A stretch of DNA of 64,000 bases from Zeus faber (taxonomy: Eukaryota > Chordata > Actinopteri > Zeiformes > Zeidae), in the NCBI GenBank assembly GCA_960531495.1, contig OY482854.1:12677121-12741120 (forward strand). Direction: 5' to 3'. The position numbers were made by a program, and so were the translations under genes. The notes below the pieces were generated by a model. That model did not search any database. It saw only the letters and a program-made list of their open reading frames with translations, and was not told the origin of the DNA. Positions within the stretch are counted from its first letter, which is position 1, and every line of letters begins with the position of its first letter. This document shows positions 11,208-19,142 of the stretch, in pieces.

Positions 11208-11626
11208 AAGCACTGCTGCCTCACAGCAAGACGGTCCTGGTTCGATTCCCGCCTGGGTTGCTGTTGGCACCGCGCTCCGGCGGTTATCTCCCAAATTGGA
11301 GCCTTTCTGTGTGGAGTTTGCATGTTCTCCCCGTGCTCACATGGGATTTCCTCCACCTCACGTCAGTAAGGACCCCCACCAAAAACATGCACCCATCATG
11401 GTCTGACCAGCGATGGACACTTATCACCTGGTCCACGTATGCTGCCCACTGCTCCTGGCTGTGTCCCCAGAGGAAGGACAAGCCAGGATGGGTCAAATGC
11501 AGAAGAACCATTTCACCGGCCACCATCAAAGCATGTGCGTGTGTGTGTGTGTGTGCAAGCATGTGATGTGGTGTGTTGTGTGACAAATAAAGACTGTTTC
11601 CTTCTTCTGTTTCCAGGCTGCTATAT
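11208..11626 (+). mobile_element. tRNA-derived SINE-like insertion
   Basis: This segment is absent from the duplicate at 35245, where the flanks (ccaataaag and cataacgctccag) are nearly joined. It starts with a block containing a B-box-like GGTTCGATTCCCGCC (11230-11244) and continues with GTGGAGTTTGCATGTTCTCC, a block frequent in fish repeats. A short (GT)n run follows near 11535. The tRNA-like head points to a SINE, although the A box region is missing or decayed. The insertion therefore postdates the duplication that made the two U2 blocks. Confidence 0.55.
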
Positions 11627-11803
11627 TCATAACGCTCCAGACTGTACCCAGCCGATCACTAATGTACACGATTATGAGCAGAATGAATATGAAAAAAACA
11701 TGGTCTCCGAACGACGCGCTGCAGCTATCATTTGGAGAATGAAGGGATAACATCTCTTTATTCAGTAAAGTTTGAATCGTTGTGTTTGTTTGACAAGCTG
11801 AGG

Positions 11804-11991
11804 GGGTGCACCGGTCCTGGAGGTACTGCAATACCAGGTCGATGCGTGGAGTGGACGGAGCAAGCCCCTGTTCCATCTCCCTGCTCCAAAAATCAATTTA
11901 ATATATGGTCCCCGGGTAGGGGACGTATCAGATATTAAACTGATAAGAACAGATACTACACTTGATCTTAGCCAAAAGGCCGAGAAGCGAT
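11804..11991 (-). ncRNA. RNU2: U2 spliceosomal snRNA gene, complete and uninterrupted
   Basis: The minus strand carries a full 188-nt U2 snRNA. It begins ATCGCTTCTCGGCCTTTTGG (stem-loop I), has the branch-site recognition motif GTAGTA at nt 33-38, a perfect stem IIb (GTCCCC with GGGGAC), the Sm site ATTTTTGG, and stem-loops III and IV ending in GGTGCACCC. U2 pairs with the intron branch site in the spliceosome and binds SF3 and Sm proteins. Its length equals that of human U2 and the substitutions in stem IIb are compensatory, so it looks functional. It is the only U2 copy in the window not split by a LINE. Transcription would be by RNA polymerase II with SNAPc from a PSE at about -40 to -55. 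Confidence 0.95.
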
Positions 11992-12480
11992 AACGTCAAC
12001 CTTCTCGGGGGGAGGACGGCATTCCCCGCCATGTCACTCAGGGTGGCGGTTTAACACTGAACATTTCGAAAATGTCGAGCCACACCGAGTAAGCACAGGA
12101 CAAACTAAGCCCTCTAACGTGGCGACGAGGAGCGTGTCACAAAACCCGAATATCAAGCAGAAATGTGCTTACAAATGTATATTTGAGAGTCTCTTTGCAG
12201 AACCGGAAGTCGTCATACCGCTCCTGGGACATTTGACAATAATTGCGTAAAAACACGCAATTCCGGTGCTAAATCAACTCTTACTCGTTAAAGTGGCGTA
12301 ACGTATAAACAATCTTCCTGTTGGAGCTGAACGTTTCTATTATATTCTTGTTTGCAGGAATAAATACTTTATTACTTTATATTGTCCGCACTTCCGGGTG
12401 ACGTCATTGTGTGTGCGCGCGTGCGTGTTTGTGCGTGTGTTTTAAAAATTGATGACGTACTGTATAAAGATTAATATTTG
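11992..12480 (-). promoter_or_regulatory. Upstream region of U2, conserved with the second copy
   Basis: About 490 bp that match 37623-38110 almost base for base, apart from a few changes near 12215-12245. Besides the PSE candidate it has a CGGAAGT word near 12205, a CTTCCGG word at 12391-12397 and a palindromic TGACGTCA at 12399-12406. I find no clean octamer (ATTTGCAT), so the distal sequence element is not identified. No protein-coding signal is seen. Confidence 0.4.
12032..12047 (-). promoter_or_regulatory. Candidate proximal sequence element (PSE) of U2
   Basis: Minus-strand CCACCCTGAGTGACAT lies at about -41 to -56 from the U2 start at 11991, the spacing expected for a vertebrate snRNA PSE bound by SNAPc. 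It is identical at the second canonical U2 (37662-37677). A related CCACCCCAAGTGG word sits at -46 to -61 of the variant U2 copies. The assignment rests on position and conservation between otherwise different upstream regions; no matrix was run. Confidence 0.5.
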
Positions 12481-13123
12481 TACCCCAACTTTGAATTACC
12501 TTTTGAGTCTTTTTATTTTATTTTATTTATATTATTCTATTCACTAACTGCATTACTGCATTATTACTGTGCATAATCCCCGGGCGCCTTGAAAAGACAT
12601 TTCACTGCATATATGTATAAACATATGTACATGTATGTGACAAATAAACCTCTTGAATAAAGATAATGATACTTTATAAATCCCCATACATACATACATA
12701 CATACATACATACATACATACATACATACATACATACATACATACATACACACAGGCATCCATATATATACGCACATATATACAGATAGACATATGTGTA
12801 TGAACATATACATATAAAATAATTACTGTACTATATAATAGAAATATAATAAAATATAATTTAACTTAGTGTAAGGTAAAAGCTTAAAAGTGGAAGTTAA
12901 ATATGAAGTAAAAATGTGCCTTGTGCATTGCCGTTCAGAGGAGGAGTTTCCTCTCCTGGCACAGAGGGGAGTCCTTGTCGGTGGCTATTGAGGTGGACAG
13001 GGATGACCTCCTGTCACGGTCCTTATTGCAGCGGAGCTGAAGGAGCCTCTGGCTGAAGACTCTGTTGTCTGACCAGTAGGTTGTGTAGGGAGGTGCAGCG
13101 TTGTCCATTATGCTGAGAATATG

Positions 13124-13125
<2 letters not shown>
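12481..13125 (-). mobile_element. LINE 3' end with tail block, holding a (TATG)n tract
   Basis: From about 13110 down, the minus strand encodes SVFSQRLLQLRCNKDRDRRS-like sequence (SDNRVFSQRLLQLRCNKDR), the C-terminal end of a common fish LINE of the CR1/L2 type. It is followed by an AT-rich 3' region and a GGGATTTATAAAGTATCATT end near 12680. A second terminal block, TTCAAGAGGTTTATTTGTCA, runs from 12656 down to about 12480. Two 5'-truncated 3' ends thus appear joined. The same arrangement is repeated at 38112-38765. Confidence 0.55.
12686..12751. repeat. (CATA)n tetranucleotide microsatellite
   Basis: A run of about 16 CATA units, with an imperfect AT-rich extension to 12815. The duplicate at 38320-38385 has about the same length, in line with recent duplication. 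Confidence 0.9.
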
Positions 13126-13162
<37 letters not shown>

Positions 13163-13167
13163 ATACA
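13122..13167. repeat. (GTATAT)n microsatellite
   Basis: Tandem GTATAT units, followed by two 38-bp imperfect repeats with a catttatatgcacatgtgcat word (13168-13230). The duplicate is at 38756-38803. The right side of this tract marks where modules M2 and M4 begin to match (25556 and 58268). Confidence 0.85.
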
Positions 13168-13399
13168 TTTATATGCACATGTGCATGTACATATACATTT
13201 ATATGCACATGTGCATGTACATATACATGTACATGTATATGACAGAGGACAACAGATATGTCTAATACTTCATGCCTATATATCAGAACAGTAAATACAC
13301 CCAAAGGAACACTGCATTTTTCGTTGGTTAAAAAAAAAATATATATATTTTACTTTTTAGCAGCATGTCTGAATAACAGGGGGAAAACATACTTAGGTA

Positions 13400-13998
13400 G
13401 CGTATCATTTACATTACATTCAGTCATTTAGCAGACGCTTTTATCCAAAGCGACTTACAATTATTCAAACGGACGCAGTATCTTCCTCCCTTACACCAAC
13501 CGCCTGCATGTCCTCCCTCACCACATCCATAAACCTTCTCTTTGGCCTTCCTCTTTTCCTCTTGCCTGGCAGCTCCATCCTCAGCATCCTTCTCCCAATG
13601 TAACTCATCTCTCCTACACACATGTCCAAAACATCTCCACCCACTCCACCCTGCCTGTACTCTTTTCTTCACCTCTCTTCTGCGCTCTCTGCTGCTTTGG
13701 ATGGTCGACCCCACGTACTTGAACTCATCCGCCTTCTCCACCTCCACTCCTCGCATTCTCAGCAGATAGGCTCCTATTTGGGAGATAACCCGCCGGAGCA
13801 CGGCGCCAACCCAGGACCTTCTTGCTCTGAGGCAGCAGTTTACCAGTTTACATCAGGAGCAATTAGGGGTTAAGTGTCTTGCTCAAGGACACTACAGCAT
13901 GCTAGCAGGAGGAGCCTGGGATCGAACCAGCAACCTTTAGATTACTAGACCACCAGCTCTACCGCCTGAGCTACCATCCCCATCTATCCCGCGTATCA
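13400..13998 (-). mobile_element. tRNA-derived SINE with nested RTE LINE piece and 8-bp target duplication
   Basis: Direct repeats GCGTATCA at 13400-13407 and 13991-13998 flank the element. The minus strand starts with a tRNA-like head (A-box-like TAGCTCAGGCGGTAGAGC, B-box GGTTCGATCCC, 13925-13980). It continues with GAGCAAGACACTTAACCCC and ends with the AAGCGTCTGCTAAATGACTG tail typical of a very abundant fish SINE (13410-13470). Between head and tail lies an RTE-like LINE fragment. Modules M2 (around 25770) and M4 (around 58467) have the uninterrupted site, which proves insertion. Confidence 0.8.
13478..13850 (-). mobile_element. RTE-like LINE C-terminal fragment nested in the SINE
   Basis: The minus strand encodes LRMRGVEVEKADEFKYVGST and QSSRERRREVKKRVQAGWSGW, followed after an internal loss by CFGHVCRRDELHWEKD and the frame with GKRKRGRPKRRFMDVVREDM. 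These are blocks of the C-terminal third of an RTE-like LINE found throughout fish. Compared with the copy at 18357-18990, about 240 bp in the middle are missing. Several frameshifts are present. Confidence 0.7.
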
Positions 13999-13999
13999 T

Positions 14000-14527
14000 A
14001 TATTCTCACGTGCTATTTATGTCATTTTTCATACGCAGATGTTACAGCAATAATTCATGACTGAATGCTACATGATATGTTACAGATTTGACTTCTGGTG
14101 TGAGAAAAGCACAACGGTTGTATTTAATTTAATTTTTTTTTACTTCCTGGGACTCTCGGTTGAACACCCTGAAATCCCACGGGACACAATGCATCCCTTA
14201 ATTCAGGATTTGTGCAAAGTGCTTAGCTTACTGCATCACCCAGCATTTTAGGCAAGTGAATTGTGTGTGTTATTATTTTATTTTTTTCGCACTTTGCAAC
14301 ACTATACGAAGGACATTTTAAACTCTCATTCAGGGACATGGTAAATGTCCAGCTGGGCAAACTACTCACAGATGAACTGGAAAACACCAGCTCTCCCATT
14401 TTCTCTGACATGTTTTGTGATGTGAAACCCAGACGCAGTTCATACAACGGCCACTAGGGCGAAAGCTCCGACTGTCGGATACGGTTACGGACGAGTTGTG
14501 ACGCAGGCCCAATTTATCTTGCGCTCC
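14000..14527. other. Module M1 left part: non-coding apart from one conserved short ORF
   Basis: Unique-looking sequence that recurs at 25770-26302, 39619-40146 and 58470-59001. It has poly-T runs and no recognised repeat family. The only coding-like feature is the ORF at 14263-14457. Confidence 0.5.
14263..14457 (+). CDS. Short ORF of unknown function, conserved in all four modules
   Basis: A 64-codon ORF, unrecognised. It starts MCVIILFFSHFATLYEGHFK and continues with FRDMVNVQLGKLLTDELENT and a polar C-terminus ending RRSSYNGH. In the copies at 26038 and 39882 the protein is identical except for one residue in the latter; at 58734 only the first residues differ. The sequence before codon 12 is a pyrimidine-rich tract, so residues from about 12 on could be an exon behind a 3' splice site. 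The identity is no more than expected for recently duplicated DNA, so it does not prove selection. It may well be non-coding. Confidence 0.2.
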   Translation: MCVIILFFSHFATLYEGHFKLSFRDMVNVQLGKLLTDELENTSSPIFSDMFCDVKPRRSSYNGH

Positions 14528-14624
14528 TGTGGCGGTAATACCCACCGTGTCCACCAGAGGGCAGTACAAGACAAATATGCCCTTTACTGCCCTCTGGTGG
14601 AGCATGGTGGGTATTACCGCCACA
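14528..14624. repeat. 97-bp near-perfect hairpin with two convergent CTCF-like motifs
   Basis: The outer arms TGTGGCGGTAATACCCACC (14528-14546) and GGTGGGTATTACCGCCACA (14606-14624) are fully complementary. The inner arms CCACCAGAGGGCAGTA (14551-14566) and TACTGCCCTCTGGTGG (14585-14600) are also fully complementary. An 18-nt loop lies between. Each inner arm contains CCACCAGAGGGCAG, which fits the CTCF core consensus CCASYAGRKGGCRS, and the two sites face each other. Present in all four modules. It could be a small inverted-repeat element, a structured RNA or an insulator site; the sequence alone does not decide. Confidence 0.7.
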
Positions 14625-14647
14625 TGGACGCATGTACAGACCATAAT

Positions 14648-15216
14648 GATTCAAGGTTGGAGAGGTTTATTTGTCACTTACATATACAGTTACATACTCT
14701 CATACATATATGCATAAAGTTAATATGCGTGTATGGCCCCAATTGTGTCAGTGTGGTGATTGTTAAGGAGAAACATCCATATCTTCTGCATTTCTGGCTT
14801 GAAGGCCAATCGCTCATTTTATATCTTAACATCTTTTTGACTTGCACTCATTTCACCAACCCTGGATCCTATGGTGAATCTAAGTATTTTGTAGTTCAAT
14901 TTCCCATTGAGATTGAAATAAAAAGTTTTTATATATCTTTTTTTTTTTTTTTTATTGTCTTGGAAGAGAACATGGGGTAAGTCACTTCATACAAAATGAA
15001 TCCGACCAAATTATAAAGTTCGACCTAATTAGAACATAGTATCGACCTGTATAATTAGATTAATTGGGGGTAGTGTCTATGTATGAAGAGTTATATTAAA
15101 GTAATGAAAATATTCATGTAAACACTGTCAGTCTGTACTTTAAAGCCCAAAACAGGAGCTAAACACTTATTTTTGGTCAACACTGTCTATATGTATTTTA
15201 CAGGGGCCTATTATGG
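14648..15216. other. Retroelement tail-like block and AT-rich non-coding sequence
   Basis: It begins with GATTCAAGGTTGGAGAGGTT and TATTTGTCACTTACATATAC, the same terminal block as the L2/CR1-like LINE tails at 12656 and 32323. An AT-rich stretch with a long poly-T (14938-14954) follows, then about 250 bp of unrecognised sequence before the (AC)n tract. No gene is seen. Confidence 0.4.
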
Positions 15217-15263
15217 ACACACACACACACACATACACACACACACACACACACACATACACA

Positions 15264-15327
<64 letters not shown>
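15217..15327. repeat. (AC)n dinucleotide microsatellite
   Basis: A 111-bp AC run with a few AT interruptions. The corresponding tracts in the other modules are 24 bp (27031), 140 bp (40722) and 27 bp (59722). In M2 and M4 a Tc1 element sits directly beside the shortened tract. Confidence 0.95.
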
Positions 15328-15329
<2 letters not shown>

Positions 15330-16510
15330 TGTAAACCTCTGGTGCTCTTGGAGGGGAATATAACTTAGGAAGAAAGAGGGAACATTATCAGCACAAAGAC
15401 TGAAGGTGGCATAATAAATCCAGGTGTGTATCCTCGGTGTGTATTTCATCAAGATGGTTTTTTTTCTTCATGTATGAGTCCACTCATTGAAGACTTTATC
15501 ATTTGTCAAACATACTTGAGCACTCGGGCCTGGATTTGTCTTTGTGCGTGTAATGTTTCCTCTTTCTATCTAATTGTCCTGCATCACTGACTTTGGGTCA
15601 AGTCAGGTTTATTTCTTGAGAAGTTATTTGCGGTGCAGTCTCAAAGCTCTTCACAAGCTTCACATTTCACATAGAAATCAACAGCATAGCTTTAGATTGG
15701 ATGCCTTTTACGGATGAAATTCCAATGCTGATGTGTCAGTGAATAAAATAATATTAGTAAAAATAGTTCAAATCAAACTTCTGCTTTTGCAGTAACCCTT
15801 CAAATTAAATTAGACCATCTCTGGTTCTTTAAGGCCATGATAAGTAGATCATAAATATTGTACATGTGTTGTTTTTAACTCTTTGTCCTCACACTTTATC
15901 TCTCTCTCGCTCTCTCTCTCTCTATCTATTAACACTAAACTCACGAACTAATCCAACTACGTGAAGAAACAGACTCCAAATGAGAATGGAATAACAAAAA
16001 AAGAAAATGGTTGAAAACGAAACAAAGATTACACCAGAGAAAATAAAAACGTTTTAACGTTTCAGTCAACTATTCTCCATCTAATATGAAACTAATATTA
16101 ACATCCATTCTTATTTAAGATCCCTTTCAACCTGTTGGCCACACACCCCCTACTGGCCAGGAAGGGCATTGCAAATGGCCCGCCAAATCAAAAGATGGCA
16201 AAACAAAAGATTTCGATGGAGTTTTTTAATATAAAAAAAAAAAAGATACATCTCAAGATATTGAAAAGCTAAATTCACGGTATCAACTTTGAAAATGAAT
16301 CACCACTGTGCTAAACCAACTGAAGAATTACGATTGTGGCGCCGCCCCTTGTGGCCGCCTGCACAAGCGCCTCGTGTTACACACATTTTTGTATTTTTAG
16401 AGCTTATTGTGCGTCATCACAGGGTGTCGTGACATTTCACTACATATACGTATGACCGCATGTATATGTATGTGACAAATAATCTCTTGAGCTTGAACTA
16501 AAATGAGCAT
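15328..16510. other. Module M1 right part: non-coding, ending in a retroelement-tail-like block
   Basis: No gene seen. There is a (CT)n patch (15898-15928), a CCCCTACTGGCC word near 16147 that resembles one half of a CTCF site, and at 16430-16500 a block (CATTTCACTACATATACGTA, then GTGACAAATAATCTCTTGAG) related to the LINE tail at 9560-9620. The stretch recurs at 27965-29320, 40862-42035 and 60650-62000. In M2 and M4 it carries about 160 bp of extra sequence (28525-28750). Confidence 0.5.
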
Positions 16511-16519
16511 CAGGGGTTT

Positions 16520-16795
16520 AAGTTTTCCGAGTTCCACTTTTGACGGAACGCACCTGCTTCATTAGCGCGCCACGGCAACGCGACGAGGGTTGAACAGGTG
16601 TTGAGCAACCAATCAAAATGGAGTATTCGGCCCCTAACTCGCGCACGCGCAGACATTCCAGCCAATGGGAGAGCAGACACTGGACAGCAGCAGCAGCACG
16701 CGCTCTGCAGGAACGCCGTAAGTAGACTTGAGCTCTGACCGAACAGACACGTTTATCCTCTTATTTGGAACCATTTCACCGACAATACAGGAGCT
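16520..16795 (+). promoter_or_regulatory. CpG-rich promoter-like region with NRF1-like and CCAAT-type motifs
   Basis: The stretch has many CpG (unlike its AT-rich neighbours), an AACCAATCAAAATGG word (about 16607) and an AGCCAATGGGAGA word (about 16659), and between them CGCGCACGCGCA (about 16640), which fits the NRF1 palindrome YGCGCAYGCGCR. No TATA box is seen. Such a set is typical of housekeeping promoters in vertebrates. It leads into an ATG (16796) with an open frame. It is repeated at 42055-42333 with few changes. No function is known and no transcript evidence exists here. Confidence 0.45.
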
Positions 16796-17038
16796 ATGCA
16801 TTCCAAGTCCCCCAAAAGAAACGTCTCGGAGGAAATGAAAGAGTTTAAAAGTGCGTGGAGCGATTTGTTTGCTTTCAGCGTCAACGCTGCTGGCTTACCG
16901 CTAAACAAGGTAATATTGAAAGACACTTCCAGAACATACACACTGCGTTTGTTGAAAAGTATCCGGCTGGGGATGATTGAAAGAGCGATTTCGGAACTGC
17001 TGCGGAAAGCAGAGCAACTGTTATTTTCAGAATTTTAA
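16796..17038 (+). CDS. Putative first exon or short ORF of unknown function
   Basis: An 80-codon ORF beginning MHSKSPKRNVSEEMKEFKSA. Its first half is charged and helix-like (WSDLFAFSVNAAGLPLNK), then comes VILKDTSRTYTLRLLKSI and a C-terminus RKAEQLLFSEF. After codon 38 the DNA reads AAGGTAATA, a good splice donor, so the coding part may be only the first 38 codons of a first exon. It follows a CpG-rich promoter-like region. The copy at 42334-42576 differs by two residues (S to T, R to Q). I do not recognise the protein. It may be a broken duplicate of a host gene whose other exons lie outside the window. Confidence 0.3.
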   Translation: MHSKSPKRNVSEEMKEFKSAWSDLFAFSVNAAGLPLNKVILKDTSRTYTLRLLKSIRLGMIERAISELLRKAEQLLFSEF

Positions 17039-17250
17039 GAACGTAAATAAAGACATTTCCAACGTAACTTGATGGGGTAAAGGCACATTTTAATTTCAAC
17101 AGAATGCAGGAAATGAAGAGTTTCAGGCTCTAAATGTTATGAGTGAGGACGCCCAGACCACCCGCTAAATGTGTCCGCCCCCAATGTTTAAATAAAACCG
17201 AAGCCACTGCTCCCGCCAGCGGGAGCTTCCAGCCAAATCACCTGAGTCGT
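17039..17250. other. Non-coding sequence with an AATAAAG word; no gene recognised
   Basis: It follows the putative first exon. An AATAAAG word at 17046-17052 could serve as a poly(A) signal, but this is weak evidence. The rest matches 42577-42790. Confidence 0.3.
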
Positions 17251-17467
17251 CTCTTCAGTGTCCTGCCTCTCATTTGCACTTGACTGCATTCAAAATAATT
17301 AACATATTAATGAAGGCTCATTTAGACTTAATAGGCTGTGTTACCTTCATTATAAGGCTACAGGCTGTTTTGTGACTCCAGACAGATTATTTTCTGCCTC
17401 CCCCCCCCCCCCCCCCCCCCCCCCCCCAGAAATGGCTCTTTTGGTGGTAAAGGTTGCCAACCCCTGA
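17250..17467. mobile_element. hAT element end with CAGGGGTTGGCAACC inverted repeat, and a (C)28 run
   Basis: The end near 17453-17467 reads, on the minus strand, CAGGGGTTGGCAACC, and is preceded inwards by AATGGCTCTTTTGGTGGTAA. This is the style of hAT-Charlie termini and matches the inverted repeat at 19143 (CAGGGGTCGGCAAAC). A pure C run lies at 17400-17427 (28 bases; 19 in the copy at 42939-42957). The inner boundary of this piece is uncertain. The two ends are split by RTE and unidentified sequence. Confidence 0.5.
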
Positions 17468-18356
17468 CCTAAACCCTCCTGACAGGTGGACTTGCATGTA
17501 GGTGAGGCGTCCAGGTGAGCGACATGAAACTGTGCATCGGAGCGTGTGTTTTTAATTACTTGTTCAACAGGATGAGTTCAACTTCCTCCATTTGTTAGGT
17601 ATGATATCATATCCATGTGTCTTGTTTATGAGATCAATTGAGCTTTGTGTGTGGATATGAAATATTTTTTTTTACTCAGTACTTTTAAACTTTTTTTTGC
17701 GTTAGTGCTTGTAAAACTCTTCTCCTGCTTCATAGATTTCTTTCCTACATGCGTGTTCGTCCTGGGATTTAAGTTTGTTTGTTTTTTTTTGTTTTTTTTC
17801 TAATAACAATTCAATTGTTAATTGGTTCTCGGGTCTTGAACCTCTGGTCTAATTTAATTAAAGTTAACCCCATGGCTATAAAGTTTAGATCTCTGAGTAG
17901 GACTTCACCTTTGCTCGAGTATCAGGGCTTATGGAATTTGGAACGAAAGGTTGAAGATGGGACGTGATAAAAATGATATACCCTTGTGACCAGTAGAGCT
18001 CCCTCAGCGATAACAGCCTGCACATATTGGAGGGCATTAAAATATGTCATGAGATTTAGCCTTAGCAACCGTCTGCTCAGTCAGTGCTACAACCTGTGGG
18101 CGCCGCTTGTATTGCAGCCAATTTAACAATGTTAAATGATTGCAATACAACTCGTAACCGAAGCAGGAATCTATGGCAAGTAATGGTTTTATAATAATTG
18201 TAACTTAAATGTATTTTTCCAAGTGTGGATTGTGAAAAGAAAATCAAAGAAATGTAATTTTCCCGTACCTTTGACTTGACTCATCACTTGTCATAACAGA
18301 TCTAAGTATCAATGTTGTGCTTGAAGTGACACATATATCCAATACCTTCTGTTCTG
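17468..18356. other. No recognised gene or repeat
   Basis: About 890 bp of non-coding sequence, AT-rich with poly-T runs, repeated at 42998-43886 with only a few differences. A 62-codon ORF (17779-17967) has no recognisable feature and starts in a poly-T-derived phenylalanine run, so I do not call it a gene. Confidence 0.5.
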
Positions 18357-18990
18357 CGTATCTTCCTCCCTTACACCAACCGCCTGCATGTCCTCCCTCA
18401 CCACATCCATAAACCTTCTCTTTGGCCTTCCTCTTTTCCTCTTGCCTGGCAGCTCCATCCTCAGCATCCTTCTCCCAATGTAACTCATCTCTCCTACACA
18501 CGTGTCCAAAACATCTCAATCTGGCCTCTCTCAATTTTTCACCAAACTGTCCAACCTGAGCTGTCCCTCTAACGTACTCATTGTTAATCCTGCCATCCTT
18601 GTCACTCCCAATGACAATCTCAACATCCTCAACTGTGCCACCTCCAGTTCAGCCACCTGCCTTTTTGTCAGTGCCACCGCCTCTAAACCGTACAACATAG
18701 CTGGTCTCACCCCCGTCTTGTAGACCTTCCCTTTCACTCTTGCTGGAACCCTTCTGTCACAGACCACTCCGGACACTCTTCTCCACCCACTCCACCCTGC
18801 CTGTACTCTTTTCTTCACCTCTCTTCTGCGCTCTCTGCTGCTTTGGATGGTCGACCCCACGTACTTGAACTCATCCGCCTTCTCCACCTCCACTCCTCGC
18901 ATTCTCAGCAGAAAGGCTCCTATTTGGGAGATAACCCGCCGGAGCACGGCGCCAACCCAGGACCTTCTTGCTCTGAGGCAGCAGTTTACC
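18357..18990 (-). mobile_element. RTE-like LINE, C-terminal reverse transcriptase region
   Basis: The minus-strand ORF 18531-19040 encodes RGVEVEKADEFKYVGSTIQS, GWRRVSGVVCDRRVPARVKG, KTGVRPAMLYGLEAVALTKR and LRMLRLSLGVTRMAGLTM. The next frame (18244-18534) gives REARLRCFGHVCRRD, and a third gives GKRKRGRPKRRFMDVVRED. These blocks in this order are the C-terminal end of a widespread fish RTE-like LINE. Two frameshifts near the 3' end and a missing 5' part make it dead. The duplicate is at 43887-44520. Confidence 0.75.
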
Positions 18991-19142
18991 GTGCCACTCA
19001 AAAGGGTTTTCTGACCTGTTCCCCTGAAGTTGGAAAACACGCCCTGGATCCATATTCAGGCCCTCCATCACAACCTTCCTGAAGAAAAAGTCACGGCTGC
19101 AGACCTGGGTCCTTTTTTCCAACACACTGCATCTGTCCAGCC

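Noticed and set aside
11760-11803. snRNA 3' box downstream of U2
   Set aside because: An aataaagaga-like word is present but too poor a match and not clearly conserved at the second U2.
12686-12751. CRISPR-like direct repeats
   Set aside because: Simple tetranucleotide microsatellite in eukaryotic DNA; there are no spacers.
13925-13985. Independent tRNA gene in the SINE head
   Set aside because: A-box and B-box are present but it is the head of a SINE with a tail and target duplication.
15198-15452. Cys-Val or Thr-His repeat proteins on (AC)n tracts
   Set aside because: Translation of a dinucleotide microsatellite.
16330-16375. Additional CTCF site in the ggcgccgccccttgtggcc stretch
   Set aside because: The spacing of the core is off by one base compared with the consensus, so the match is weak.
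17779-17967. 62-codon ORF in the unassigned stretch
   Set aside because: It starts in a poly-T run and shows no domain or conservation beyond the duplication.
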